A program made the translations under genes and the position numbers. The notes beneath the pieces are model-generated. The model had not been told where the DNA came from. It saw nothing but the letters and a program-made list of their open reading frames with translations, and searched no databases. Of a DNA stretch of 16,460 nt, positions 1 through 8,052 are shown piece by piece; the first letter of the stretch is position 1, and the number at the start of each line of letters is the position of its first letter. Source of the DNA: Planctomycetaceae bacterium (GTDB taxonomy: Bacteria > Planctomycetota > Planctomycetia > Pirellulales > UBA1268); NCBI GenBank assembly GCA_003509235.1, contig DONH01000236.1:986-17445 (forward strand). The letters are read 5' to 3'.

Positions 1-1545
1 GCTTATGCCAAGTCGCATGGCTTGTCCATCGAGAACCATAACGGCACGACCATCATCGAATAGTTTGCGCTCAAGTGCCTGAGCGACTGTTGTCTTTCCT
101 GAACCGGTGAGGCCCGTAATGAGGATAGTGACCGGATTTTGCCCAAAACGAGCCTGGCGTTCTTCAATGGTCACTTCACTGGAAGAGACCGTGAGGCCTT
201 CGGTTGCCGGCTCATCATCCCAGTGGGCAGCACCTTCTTCTGGTTCTCGATCAAGGATCATGCCTGCGCCGACAGTTCCGTTTGTCAGCCGGTCAATAAT
301 GATAAAAGAGCCAGTTGTTCGATTACGTCGATACGAGTCATGAGCAATTGGAACAGCAAGAGTTACTCCACAGCGACCAATCTCATTGAGTGCTAACGTC
401 GGTGCAGGTTCGCGGTGAAGTGTATTGATATCGACTCGATACTTGATGGAACTTACTCGACCTGGTGTGACTTTTCCGGTCTGTTTGAAAAGATATTCTT
501 TCCCTGGAATAAGTGACGTTTCATCCATCCAGACAAGCATTGCTTCAAATTTCTGATCAACCTTTGGGAGATTCCCTACTCGGACAATCATATCACCACG
601 ACTAGAGTCAATTTCATCTTCAAGGGTGAGGGTTACTGACTGAGGAGCAAATGCCTCATCACGTTCACCATCGAAAGTCACAATTGATTGAATACGACTC
701 TTCTTGCGAGACGGTAAGGTAATGATTTCATCACCCTTACGAATAATTCCTGATGCAACAGTCCCAGCAAAGCCACGAAAGTCAAGGTTAGGTCGTGTGA
801 CGTATTGCACAGGAAATCGAAAGTCTTCCATATTGCGGTCAGAACCGATGTAGACCGTTTCGAGAAGATGCATGAGCGGTGGGCCCTCATGCCATGCCAT
901 CTTTTCACTGTTTGTCACGACATTGTCACCTTTGAGTGCAGAGATTGGCATGAAGTGCACATCGGGCAATTCAAGTCGCGCAGCAAAGTCAACATAGTCT
1001 CGACGAATGGATTCAAATACGTCCTGACTATAGTCAACAATGTCCATTTTGTTGATTGCCACAATGATGTGTTTGATGCCAAGAAGTGACACTATAAAAG
1101 AGTGACGTTTGGTTTGCGGAAGAACGCCATGTCGCGCGTCGATTAAGATAATGGCAAGATCAGCAGTGGATGCACCAGTTGCCATATTTCGGGTGTACTG
1201 CTCATGGCCCGGTGTGTCAGCTATGATAAATTTTCGTTTTTCGGTTGAGAAATAACGGTATGCGACATCGATCGTAATTCCCTGCTGTCGCTCATCCTCA
1301 AGCCCATCAGTAAAAAGTGCTAGGTCGACTTCTTCACCAGTTGTTCCGTAACGCGTCGTATCCTTTTTTATAGCGGTAAGCTGATCTTCATAAATCATTT
1401 TGGATTCATAGAAGAGTCGACCGATAAGCGTGCTTTTGCCGTCATCTACACTGCCGCAGGTAATGAACCGCAGAAGTTCTTTCCGCTCGTGTTGGGCAAG
1501 GTATTCATCAATGTCAGTTGCAATAAGCGATGATTGGTGAGACAT
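1..1545 (-). CDS. cysNC: Bifunctional sulfate adenylyltransferase large subunit / APS kinase (CysNC), 3' end cut by window edge
   Basis: CysN is the GTPase subunit of ATP sulfurylase and drives APS synthesis with CysD; the fused CysC domain phosphorylates APS to PAPS in the cytoplasm. The frame is open from ATG at 1545 to base 1 (515 codons). GTPase motifs occur in order: G1 GSVDDGKST (31-39), G2 around QGIT (88-91), G3 DTPGHEQY (110-117), G4 NKMD (165-168) and G5 SALKG. EF-Tu-like beta-barrel domains follow, then a second P-loop, GLTGSGKTT (478-486), which marks the APS kinase domain, and [11 protein letters not shown] at the edge. Full CysNC proteins are roughly 630-640 residues, so about 120 residues lie outside the window. 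The start is 3 nt after the cysD stop, so the two are almost certainly one operon. A purine-rich stretch lies about 12 nt upstream, so translational coupling is likely. The family assignment is firm. Confidence 0.96.
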   Translation of the reverse strand, partial: MSHQSSLIATDIDEYLAQHERKELLRFITCGSVDDGKSTLIGRLFYESKMIYEDQLTAIKKDTTRYGTTGEEVDLALFTDGLEDERQQGITIDVAYRYFSTEKRKFIIADTPGHEQYTRNMATGASTADLAIILIDARHGVLPQTKRHSFIVSLLGIKHIIVAINKMDIVDYSQDVFESIRRDYVDFAARLELPDVHFMPISALKGDNVVTNSEKMAWHEGPPLMHLLETVYIGSDRNMEDFRFPVQYVTRPNLDFRGFAGTVASGIIRKGDEIITLPSRKKSRIQSIVTFDGERDEAFAPQSVTLTLEDEIDSSRGDMIVRVGNLPKVDQKFEAMLVWMDETSLIPGKEYLFKQTGKVTPGRVSSIKYRVDINTLHREPAPTLALNEIGRCGVTLAVPIAHDSYRRNRTTGSFIIIDRLTNGTVGAGMILDREPEEGAAHWDDEPATEGLTVSSSEVTIEERQARFGQNPVTILITGLTGSGKTTVAQALERKLFDDGRAVMVLDGQAMRLGIS

Positions 1546-1548
1546 AGA

Positions 1549-2460
1549 TTAAAAGTATCCCTCTCTCTTTTTCTTCTCCATTGAGCCGGCTTCATCGCTA
1601 TCGATAAGCCTGCCTTGTCGCTCTGAAAATGTGGTCAGAAGCATTTCCTGAATGATCTCAGGAAGTGTAGTGGCTGTTGAGTCAACGGCGCCAGACAGTG
1701 GGTAACAGCCAAGGGTACGAAAGCGAACTCTTCGCATTTCTGGTTTTTCATTTGGTTCCAATTGCATTCGATCGTCATCGACCATGATCATGACACCTTC
1801 TCGCCAGACAATGGGTCGTTCTTTTGCAAAATAAAGCGGTACTATCGGTATCTGCTCAAGATGGATGTACTGCCATACATCGAGTTCAGTCCAGTTTGAA
1901 ATTGGGAAGACTCGAATACTTTCGTTCTTCTTTACCTTTGTGTTGTAAAGATTCCATAATTCAGGTCGTTGGTTTTTGGGATCCCAGCGATGGAAATCAT
2001 CACGGAAAGAAAAGACTCTTTCCTTGGCACGGCTTTTTTCTTCATCACGCCGGGCTCCACCGAAAGCCGCATCAAAACGATGGGTATCAAGTGCTTGCCG
2101 TAAAGCCTGCGTCTTCATGATATCAGTATGGACTTTACTGCCGTGCGTAAAAGGGTTGACTCCCTGTGCCCGACCTTCTTCATTGACATGAACAATGAGT
2201 TTGAATCCCAATTCTTTCGCAATGTAATTATCCCGCAACTGATACATCTCCTGGAACTTCCAGGTGGTGTCGACATGCATAAGCGGAAATGGTGGCTTGG
2301 CTGGATAGAACGCCTTCTCGGCTAATCGAACCATAACGGCTGAATCCTTGCCGATCGAGTAAAGCATGACAGGGTTGTCAAATTCAGCAGCGACTTCGCG
2401 AATGATATGAATGCTTTCAGCTTCAAGCTGTCGCAAATGGGTAAGCGAGTAGGCGGTCAT
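1549..2460 (-). CDS. cysD: Sulfate adenylyltransferase small subunit CysD
   Basis: CysD is the catalytic PP-loop (PAPS-reductase-like) subunit of ATP sulfurylase. It forms APS and pyrophosphate from sulfate and ATP, assisted by the CysN GTPase. The 303-residue product has the usual family length. The PP-loop variant YSIGKDS lies at residues 34-40, and the conserved [15 protein letters not shown] stretch follows near the middle. The C-terminus ends in the basic tail KKKREGYF typical of CysD. It is the first gene of the cysD-cysNC operon, with only 3 nt before the cysNC ATG. The start at 2460 has only a weak purine stretch (GTGAGAA) upstream, but it gives the expected N-terminus ([13 protein letters not shown]). 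The gene is divergent from a secreted sulfatase, which suggests a local sulfur theme; shared regulation from the 2461-2641 gap is inferred. Confidence 0.97.
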   Translation of the reverse strand: MTAYSLTHLRQLEAESIHIIREVAAEFDNPVMLYSIGKDSAVMVRLAEKAFYPAKPPFPLMHVDTTWKFQEMYQLRDNYIAKELGFKLIVHVNEEGRAQGVNPFTHGSKVHTDIMKTQALRQALDTHRFDAAFGGARRDEEKSRAKERVFSFRDDFHRWDPKNQRPELWNLYNTKVKKNESIRVFPISNWTELDVWQYIHLEQIPIVPLYFAKERPIVWREGVMIMVDDDRMQLEPNEKPEMRRVRFRTLGCYPLSGAVDSTATTLPEIIQEMLLTTFSERQGRLIDSDEAGSMEKKKREGYF

Positions 2461-2555
2461 CGGTTCTCACGTTTGGGAAAACAAAGAATTTCTCGTACTG
2501 TAGGGGAAATTACGGAAACGAAGCAATTCCTCCTCGGCCCACAGTTCCAGGTTTC

Positions 2556-2580
2556 TTACGGTATTTTTCAACCATACTTT
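2556..2580 (+). repeat. Imperfect direct repeat, copy 1 (upstream of sulfatase)
   Basis: The core TTACGGT plus TTTTTCAACCAT plus CTTT matches bases 2709-2732 with one inserted base and one mismatch over 25 positions. This copy is non-coding and lies 62 nt before the proposed sulfatase ATG. Similarity fades on both sides, so only this short block is shared. Confidence 0.7.
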
Positions 2581-2629
2581 TGGAGATCGTGAACATAGGT
2601 AATTTAGTGGAATGGTCAACACCACGTTT

Positions 2630-2633
2630 GGAG
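2630..2633 (+). promoter_or_regulatory. Ribosome binding site of the sulfatase gene
   Basis: GGAG lies 8 nt before the ATG at 2642. The same GGAG plus 8 nt spacing precedes the pilT-like and SDR genes in this window, and this favours 2642 over the in-frame ATGs at 2612 and 2693. Confidence 0.6.
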
Positions 2634-2641
2634 CCTCTTCT

Positions 2642-4207
2642 ATGAAAATGAACACTCACACACCAAGCCAAATTTTTTGTCCAGAAGGATTCATGCGTGT
2701 CATTCTCTTTACGGTTTTTTCAACCATTCTTTGTGTGCAATCCAGCCAAGCAGCTGAACGAAACATCATTGTCTTTGTGACAGATGATGAATCGCCAACG
2801 TTGGGTTGTTACGGTGACCGCGTTGCTGTGACTCCGGCTATCGATTCCATGGCGGCGGATGGGGTTGTGTTCGACAACGCATTCGCAACAACAGCAAGTT
2901 GTTCAGCAAGCCGTTCGGTCATTCTGTCTGGATTACATAATCACGCTAATGGCCAGTACGGGCATCAGCATGACTTTCATAAGTTCGCAAGTTGGTATGA
3001 CGTGGTCAGTTTGTCACTTCCTCGAGCCTTAGCCCGAGCAGAGTACCGAACCGCGCGTATCGGAAAGTACCACGTGGCGCCAGAGGAAGTGTATCACTTT
3101 GAAACCGTACTCCACGGGAATCCACGCAATGCAGTCCAGATGGCAGATGTTTCCGCTGAGTATATCAATTCGAAAAGTGAGAAGCCATTCTTCCTCTACT
3201 TTGCCACCAGTGATCCCCACCGTGGAGGTGGGCGCGACGAAGGCTCTTCCTTAGAACTGAAACCAGATCTTTTTGGAAATATAAAAAATCGAGGCAGTCA
3301 TAAGGGAATAAAGGAAGTTTTTTTCGAGTCTGAGGACATGCAGATTCCAGCTTTCTTACCCGATACGCCAGAAACTCGTAGTGAGCTTGCTCAGTATTAC
3401 CAGTCGTGTGCTCGCATTGATCAGGGGCTTGCACGGCTTGTTGAGATTTTGAAAGAAGCAGATCTCTTCAATAAAACACTCATTCTCTTTACCAGTGATC
3501 ATGGCATGGCATTCTCTGGCGGAAAAACAACAGTCTATGAGCCTGGCCTTCGCGTTCCTTTTGTCGTTCGTGATCCGTATTCAAAAGCTCGAGGAGTACG
3601 AACTCAGAGTATTGTCAATCACACAGACATCGCGCCGTCATTACTTGATTTTGCGGGCGAGCTTGACCATCAAAAGCGGCGTCCAAAACACTGGGTGGCA
3701 CCAAAAGAATATTGGAAAGATAAACCGTATGCTGCGAATGAAAATCATGGTCCTCGAAAAGGTGTCGAAGCGTATCACGGACGATCTTGGATTCCAATTC
3801 TGTCTGACACAGACATGCCAATTCATGATGCACATTTTGCATCACATACATTCCATGAAATTCAGATGTATTATCCTATGAGAGCCATACGGGATCATGA
3901 CTGGAAACTCATTTGGAATATTGCGCATCCACTTCCCTACCCTTTTGCTTCCGATCTCTGGGCCGCCAGTAGCTGGCAGTCTCAGTATCGGCGGAGCCTT
4001 GACGCTCCCTACGGAACAAAGACCGTCCAAGAATATATTCACCGTCCAAGGTTTGAGCTGTATCACATTGCAGAAGACCCAGAGGAGGCCGTGAATCTTG
4101 CTGATGATCCAAATCAGGCAGCAGTGCTTCTCAGATACAAAGAAAAGCTCAAATCAATGCAACGGCAATTTGCAGATCCTTGGATCACGAAGTGGGATTA
4201 CGAGTAG
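2642..4207 (+). CDS. Secreted sulfatase, heparan N-sulfatase (SGSH)-like, type I formylglycine sulfatase family
   Basis: A type I sulfatase that hydrolyses sulfate esters or sulfamates of exported or ingested glycans, outside the cytoplasm. The start at 2642 is backed by GGAG 8 nt upstream. An internal ATG at 2693 would give a tidier signal peptide (hydrophobic stretch, then SSQA-AER) and remains possible. With the 2642 start, TDDE (47-50) supplies metal ligands. The formylglycine motif is CSASR at 87-91, with Ala where most sulfatases have Pro. TSDHG further on supplies more metal ligands. The stretches SGLHNHANGQYGH, IGKYHV and FFLYFATSDPHR closely follow human N-sulfoglucosamine sulfohydrolase, so the closest class is SGSH-like (SulfAtlas S1_8 by recall). 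The substrate is unknown. It is divergent from cysD and ends 3 nt from an oppositely oriented gene. Confidence 0.9.
   Translation: MKMNTHTPSQIFCPEGFMRVILFTVFSTILCVQSSQAAERNIIVFVTDDESPTLGCYGDRVAVTPAIDSMAADGVVFDNAFATTASCSASRSVILSGLHNHANGQYGHQHDFHKFASWYDVVSLSLPRALARAEYRTARIGKYHVAPEEVYHFETVLHGNPRNAVQMADVSAEYINSKSEKPFFLYFATSDPHRGGGRDEGSSLELKPDLFGNIKNRGSHKGIKEVFFESEDMQIPAFLPDTPETRSELAQYYQSCARIDQGLARLVEILKEADLFNKTLILFTSDHGMAFSGGKTTVYEPGLRVPFVVRDPYSKARGVRTQSIVNHTDIAPSLLDFAGELDHQKRRPKHWVAPKEYWKDKPYAANENHGPRKGVEAYHGRSWIPILSDTDMPIHDAHFASHTFHEIQMYYPMRAIRDHDWKLIWNIAHPLPYPFASDLWAASSWQSQYRRSLDAPYGTKTVQEYIHRPRFELYHIAEDPEEAVNLADDPNQAAVLLRYKEKLKSMQRQFADPWITKWDYE
2709..2732 (+). repeat. Imperfect direct repeat, copy 2 (in signal-peptide codons of the sulfatase)
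   Basis: This block encodes part of the signal peptide (LFTVFSTIL) and matches 2556-2580 with one indel and one mismatch. The copies are 153 nt apart. Confidence 0.7.
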
Positions 4208-4210
4208 TCG

Positions 4211-5380
4211 TTATCTTCTCCACAGCAGTTGCAGGGACAGGCCAAGGCCGGGGTCAAACTCTACGACATCAGTACGTCCAGAAGTGAAGCTTGTCCCTTG
4301 AAAAAGTTCACGGTCAAAGAGGTAGGAGGCGAGGAACTCAAGGCTGAAGCCAGCTCCGATTTGTTGATCAAGCCCAATACCGGCACGCTGGTCGAACACA
4401 TAGAAACGTTCTTTTTCAATCAGTCGATCAGCCAAAAAATAAATCTGCGTATCGGTGCGATAGCCACCAAATAACCACAGTTTGTCAGCTAAACGTCGAC
4501 GCACCATGGCATTTACATTCACAAGTGGAAAGTAGTTGAAGGTCACTTCCCAGTCATCATTTGGACGCCATTCAATTCCAGCAGGTAAGCCAATTTTAGC
4601 CTCAAGCGTCTCATCGGGCTTCCACACGTAAGCGATTCCTGGGAGAGGGTACGGCAACTGAGATGTTGGTGAATAGAAAAGACTAAAGCTCCAGTCATCA
4701 CGCTGGTTTCGTGCTGGTACAGTTGCAAAGAGAATTGACATGAGCGTTAGATCACGACCAGCATAAAAAGGTTTGTCACTCGCCGAACCAAAAAGGAATG
4801 TACCACCAACGGTACTGCCAGAGGCAAGAGGACGAATGTGAGTGACTCCGGTTTCAACTAGCCAGAATTGACTTGGTACAGGTTCCGCTGAATCAGGCAG
4901 GATTGCATTTGTTGCCAGCTCGAGTCGCCCGAACTTAGCAATCGCTAACCAGAGCGGTTTTCCTTCTTCTGGAATACCAAGAGGCATGGCCACCCGGGCA
5001 AACTGTGCATTCATTTGCAGGTTTGCTGGTTGATTGACAACAGGTGTGTTGGGCGCCCAGAAACCACCCATGCTCAAAGGAGCACCCCGACCAAAGCTAG
5101 GCTTCTTCCGTCGACTGGACCCTGGTTCAATCGGGTCCAGATCAGCAATCGGTTCGCTGGCGAATGTATCCTGCTCAAGATTAAAGTCGACCGGTGGGAG
5201 GAGATCAATTCGTTGACTGGCATCCCTATACGGCGTCCATTGATTTGCCGTATTGTTCAAAGGTGTTTCATATGGTGCTGAATCAACAGGTTGCACCCAA
5301 ACAACTTCTTGCGCCGAAATCGTGCTCGCCATGAGGCAGCACCAGAACGAGACCTGAAGACGCGAATGATGGGGTAACAC
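4211..5380 (-). CDS. Putative outer-membrane beta-barrel protein, DUF6268-like
   Basis: The 389-residue product starts with GTG at 5380; an in-frame stop lies just upstream (5399-5401), so no longer form exists. A hydrophobic N-terminal stretch (VSFWCCLMASTISAQ) is a likely signal peptide. Residues 25-120 are Pro/Asp-rich and low in regular structure (MLPPVDFNLEQ-type segments, GSSRRKKPSFGRGAP). The remainder alternates polar and aromatic residues in strand-like blocks (WSFSLFYSP, WEVTFNYFP, KLWLFGGYR, FSLEFLASYLF) and ends in the strand LGLSLQLLWRR. That is the layout of an outer-membrane barrel and resembles DUF6268 family proteins; the DUF label is from memory. Function and ligand are unknown. 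It converges on the sulfatase with a 3 nt gap, so any terminator must lie inside coding sequence. Confidence 0.75.
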   Translation of the reverse strand: MLPHHSRLQVSFWCCLMASTISAQEVVWVQPVDSAPYETPLNNTANQWTPYRDASQRIDLLPPVDFNLEQDTFASEPIADLDPIEPGSSRRKKPSFGRGAPLSMGGFWAPNTPVVNQPANLQMNAQFARVAMPLGIPEEGKPLWLAIAKFGRLELATNAILPDSAEPVPSQFWLVETGVTHIRPLASGSTVGGTFLFGSASDKPFYAGRDLTLMSILFATVPARNQRDDWSFSLFYSPTSQLPYPLPGIAYVWKPDETLEAKIGLPAGIEWRPNDDWEVTFNYFPLVNVNAMVRRRLADKLWLFGGYRTDTQIYFLADRLIEKERFYVFDQRAGIGLDQQIGAGFSLEFLASYLFDRELFQGTSFTSGRTDVVEFDPGLGLSLQLLWRR

Positions 5381-5611
5381 GGTAAAACCACAGGTGGGTC
5401 ATGGAATGTAAGCGAGACCCTAGCGAGCCTGTCAATGGCGTGCAATTCCGGAACATCTGCAAAGAAAGCACGTGCTTACGGCCGCATTCGAGAATTTGAG
5501 CCTTTGGAACATCACCCTGTTGCGTTCTCATATACATTGTTTTCAGCAACACTATGCGGAAGCAGGAATAGAGACTCGTAGAAAAATTACTTAGAGTTTG
5601 GAGTTGGAAGC
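5381..5611. promoter_or_regulatory. Divergent intergenic region before the barrel and pilT-like genes
   Basis: This 231-nt gap must drive both flanking genes. It contains a perfect 12-bp palindrome (5466-5477) and a short inverted repeat TGTTGC/GCAACA (5519-5524 and 5547-5552). I see no clear promoter boxes. GGAG at 5600-5603 is the ribosome binding site of the pilT-like gene. Confidence 0.45.
5466..5477. repeat. Perfect 12-bp palindrome with CACGTG core
   Basis: AAGCACGTGCTT is fully self-complementary and lies between two divergent genes, 89 nt from the barrel start and 135 nt from the pilT-like start. It could bind a dimeric regulator. A palindrome of this length has roughly a 5 % chance of occurring somewhere in a gap of this size, so it is suggestive only. 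Confidence 0.45.
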
Positions 5612-6706
5612 ATGTCAAAACTTTTTGATCTTGATGAATTTGTTCAGAAGGCAATTCATCACCGTGCCTCTGATATACATTTTCAGACTGGTGATGAACC
5701 CCAGTTTCGAATCGATGGTGCTATTCGACAGATTAACTTGCCAAAGGTTTCATCCCAGCAGATCGAAGATCTAAAGAGTCTCCTTCTCGATGATCGTTCC
5801 TCGAGGCAACTTGACGAGCATGGGGCTGTTGATCGTGGCTACCAGGTAAAAGGAACTAGGACTAAAAAATCCTGCCGTCTTCGGGCAAGTTTTGCAAAGT
5901 GCCTTGAGGGATTTAAGGTGGTCTGCCGAATTGTTCCTGAGGATATTCCAACAGTCAAAGGATTTGGAATGCCTGAGATTTTTGAAAAAATATCTCTCGA
6001 AAACACTGGCATGGTCATCGTTTCAGGTGTGACTGGTAGCGGGAAGTCGACAACCATTGCCGCAATGATTGATTATATTAATCAAAATCAACAAAAGCAT
6101 ATTCTGACACTCGAAGATCCGATTGAGTTTGTCCACACGCCACACCACTCAGTCTTTACGCATCGTGAAAAAAATACTCATTTTGATTCGTTCACAGATG
6201 GCTTGCGGACGGCATTACGGCAAGACCCCGATGTAATTCTTGTTGGAGAAATGCGAGACGCGGAAACGATTCAGGCGGCCATGCAGGCTGCCGAAACGGG
6301 ACACCTCGTATTCGCAACGGTTCATTCCGCGAGTGTTGCAGATATTCCAGAGCGTATTATTTCCACGTTTCCAGAAGATGAGCAGGATCAAGTTCGTTCA
6401 CAAATAGCGAATGTCTCAAATAGCTTTATTGCACAGTCTCTTGTTGGTAAAAAAAGTAAAGGCAGTGCCGCAGCATTTGAAATACTTCGCTTGAATAATG
6501 CTGCTCGTAATCTCATTCGCGAACATAAAAGTTTTCAATTGGACTCAATCATGCAAACTCAGCGGCGAGAAGGCATGGTGACTCTTACTCAGTCTTTTAT
6601 TGACCTTTATGCAAAAGAAGTCATTTCTGCTGATGTGTTACTAGCCCATGCGCCAGATGTATTACGCGCGGAAACATATATAAAAGAAAATCCACAGACT
6701 ACGTAG
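5612..6706 (+). CDS. pilT: PilT-like type IV pilus retraction ATPase
   Basis: A hexameric secretion-type ATPase of the PilT/PilU group, which powers pilus retraction at the cytoplasmic face of the inner membrane. Order of motifs: the N-terminal PAS-like part begins with ASDIHFQTGDEPQFRIDG; Walker A GVTGSGKST at 139-147; the Asp-box region LTLEDPIEF; Walker B around ILVGEMRD with Glu213; the His-box with His238 in ATVHSAS (usual PilT: TLHTxxA); and AARNLIRE at 297-304, a near match to the PilT-specific AIRNLIRE. At 364 residues it is slightly longer than typical PilT (about 345). GGAG sits 8 nt before the ATG. No other pilus gene is in the window. PilU cannot be excluded, but AARNLIRE favours PilT. 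Confidence 0.88.
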   Translation: MSKLFDLDEFVQKAIHHRASDIHFQTGDEPQFRIDGAIRQINLPKVSSQQIEDLKSLLLDDRSSRQLDEHGAVDRGYQVKGTRTKKSCRLRASFAKCLEGFKVVCRIVPEDIPTVKGFGMPEIFEKISLENTGMVIVSGVTGSGKSTTIAAMIDYINQNQQKHILTLEDPIEFVHTPHHSVFTHREKNTHFDSFTDGLRTALRQDPDVILVGEMRDAETIQAAMQAAETGHLVFATVHSASVADIPERIISTFPEDEQDQVRSQIANVSNSFIAQSLVGKKSKGSAAAFEILRLNNAARNLIREHKSFQLDSIMQTQRREGMVTLTQSFIDLYAKEVISADVLLAHAPDVLRAETYIKENPQTT

Positions 6707-6760
6707 AGAGTCGATGTTCCGTCACAGATCTACACAACTCCTCATGGAAGAAGTGGTCAT

Positions 6761-7402
6761 ATGGATAACCATAAGAGACGTCAATTCATAGCCAGTGGTT
6801 TTTTTGTTGGATTTGCCAGTTGGTTGTATCCGTCTCGTACAGTGGCAGAGGAGCAGACGACTCCTCATGAGATTAAAGGACCTTTTTATCCAATCCTTCC
6901 ACAAAAAGACAAAGATTTTGACCTAACGCATGTCACAGGACATGGAGGTCCTGCGAAGGGAAAAGATATATGGATTACGGGAGAGGTTTATGATTCTGCA
7001 GGGAATCCAGTGGAAGATGCAACGGTTGAAATCTGGCAGGCAAACGCCGAAGGTCGTTACAACCATCCGCATGATCCAAACCCTGCTCCACGTGATCAGG
7101 ATTTTCAAGGATGGGCTATCGTGCCGAGTGGCACGGCAGGCGGGTTTCGTTTCCACACGGTAATGCCTGGTAGCTATCCTGCCGGACCTGGCTGGGAACG
7201 CCCACCGCATATCCATTTCAAGGTGATGAAGCGAGGCTTTGTTGAACTGATAACACAGATGTATTTCCCGAATCACCCGCTCAATGAAACAGATCGTCTG
7301 CTTCAGCGTAAAACAGATGCAGAAAAAAAATTGATGATTGCAGAAGTCCTCCGTGAGCGAGACAGTGACTTTCACTATCGCATTGTTCTTGAAAGAGCCT
7401 AG
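6761..7402 (+). CDS. Exported intradiol ring-cleavage dioxygenase (protocatechuate 3,4-dioxygenase beta-like)
   Basis: A non-haem Fe(III) enzyme family that opens catechol-type rings between the two hydroxyls. All four expected iron ligands are visible: Tyr100 (EGRYNH), Tyr139 (PGSYPAG), His150 and His152 (RPPHIHF). The Arg of the RPxHIHF motif that helps substrate binding is also present (Arg147), and LITQMYFPNHPL follows as in protocatechuate dioxygenase beta chains. The N-terminus, KRRQFIAS followed by a hydrophobic run, resembles a twin-arginine signal, which suits a cofactor-containing enzyme exported after folding. GGAAGAAG precedes the ATG by 7 nt. No alpha subunit or other catechol-pathway gene is nearby, so the substrate (protocatechuate, catechol or another aromatic) is open. 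It lies 54 nt after pilT and 58 nt before the next gene. Confidence 0.87.
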   Translation: MDNHKRRQFIASGFFVGFASWLYPSRTVAEEQTTPHEIKGPFYPILPQKDKDFDLTHVTGHGGPAKGKDIWITGEVYDSAGNPVEDATVEIWQANAEGRYNHPHDPNPAPRDQDFQGWAIVPSGTAGGFRFHTVMPGSYPAGPGWERPPHIHFKVMKRGFVELITQMYFPNHPLNETDRLLQRKTDAEKKLMIAEVLRERDSDFHYRIVLERA

Positions 7403-7446
7403 ATAGACGCGTCAAAGCATCCATGTGGTATCAGTAGCTCTTGTGT

Positions 7447-7452
7447 AGAGGA
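7447..7452 (+). promoter_or_regulatory. Ribosome binding site supporting a GTG start at 7461
   Basis: AGAGGA lies 8 nt before GTG at 7461. It would be 17 nt from the alternative ATG at 7470, so GTG is the better start. Confidence 0.6.
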
Positions 7453-7460
7453 AAGCATCA

Positions 7461-7883
7461 GTGAAAAATATGAAGAATGCCGGAACGACAATTCAGAAAA
7501 TATTAATTGGTTTTGGTGTACTCATTTCCTCTCAGGTTCTTGCATCCGGCGACAAACTGGTGCAACCTCTCGAATTGAAAAGCCTTCTCACTACAAAAAC
7601 GCAAAAGAATGTGTTCTCGCCATTCGTGGTAAATTCCAAGGTGGAAGCCGTGAAACTGTTAGGCCTTCAGCAAACAGAAGACATTGAGAAGCAAATGAGT
7701 TTTAAGACGTACCAAGTGCTCCTGTTTATGTGGGCAGGGTCGGGGCAAGATCGTCTTGATTTTGACTTAGGGAATGGAAAAGCAATATTCCGATACGTTC
7801 CTGGTCGAACACGCGACTATCGGAAGCACCAAAAAGCTTTTGCGGTAAAAAAGACGTTATCATGGGAAGTAGTACGTTTTTAG
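7461..7883 (+). CDS. Small exported protein of unknown function
   Basis: The 140-residue product begins with GTG, supported by AGAGGA 8 nt upstream. Residues 1-30 form a signal peptide: basic MKNMKNAGTTIQK, hydrophobic ILIGFGVLISSQV, and a likely cut at LASG. The mature part has no motif I can name. A run near the C-terminus, VLLFMWAGSGQDRLDFDLG followed by AIFRYVPGRTRD, looks like a compact conserved core, ending in WEVVRF. I have the impression of similar planctomycete proteins but cannot name a family. It follows the exported dioxygenase by 58 nt on the same strand, so co-expression and a shared extracytoplasmic location are plausible. It converges on the photolyase gene across a 169-nt gap. 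Confidence 0.75.
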   Translation: MKNMKNAGTTIQKILIGFGVLISSQVLASGDKLVQPLELKSLLTTKTQKNVFSPFVVNSKVEAVKLLGLQQTEDIEKQMSFKTYQVLLFMWAGSGQDRLDFDLGNGKAIFRYVPGRTRDYRKHQKAFAVKKTLSWEVVRF

Positions 7884-8052
7884 ATCAATGGAAATTTAGG
7901 ACCAAATGGTCACTGCAGTGCCTCTTAAACTTTCGTGTATTCAAGATTGTTATTATTCTTCATCGATACCCTTCATGTACTCATGCGTAGATATTCTGAT
8001 GGCGAAACAATGAAATTTCTATTTTTATGACAGAACGCATACGACAGAATAT
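7884..8052. other. Convergent intergenic region with short palindromes, no clear terminator
   Basis: The gap lies between the ends of two convergent genes. It holds GACC-AAAT-GGTC (7900-7911) running directly into the perfect 10-bp palindrome CACTGCAGTG (7911-7920). Neither is followed by a T-run on either strand, so I do not call a rho-independent terminator. The rest is AT-rich with nothing recognised. Confidence 0.4.

Larger units (their letters stand above)
2461..2641. promoter_or_regulatory. Divergent intergenic region between cysD and the sulfatase gene
   Basis: About 180 nt separate the two divergent starts and must hold the promoters for both. I see no convincing sigma-70 boxes or named operator. 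The one clear feature is a 25-nt stretch at 2556-2580 that recurs almost exactly inside the sulfatase signal-peptide codons (see repeat entries). Promoter content is inferred from gene orientation only. Confidence 0.5.

Noticed and set aside
33..2340. Shared 12-13 base string around CCATAACGGC at about 33-45 and 2329-2341
   Set aside because: Both encode Ala-Val-Met-Val in cysNC and cysD; coincidental codon agreement.
3495..3881. Open frame of 128 codons on the plus strand
   Set aside because: Out-of-frame shadow inside the sulfatase gene.
5283..5654. Open frame of 123 codons on the minus strand spanning the barrel/pilT intergenic region
   Set aside because: Overlaps the starts of both flanking genes, has no recognisable domain, and no ribosome binding site was seen.
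6923..7375. Open frame of 150 codons on the minus strand
   Set aside because: Antisense to the dioxygenase gene, whose iron ligands are all intact; no domain seen.
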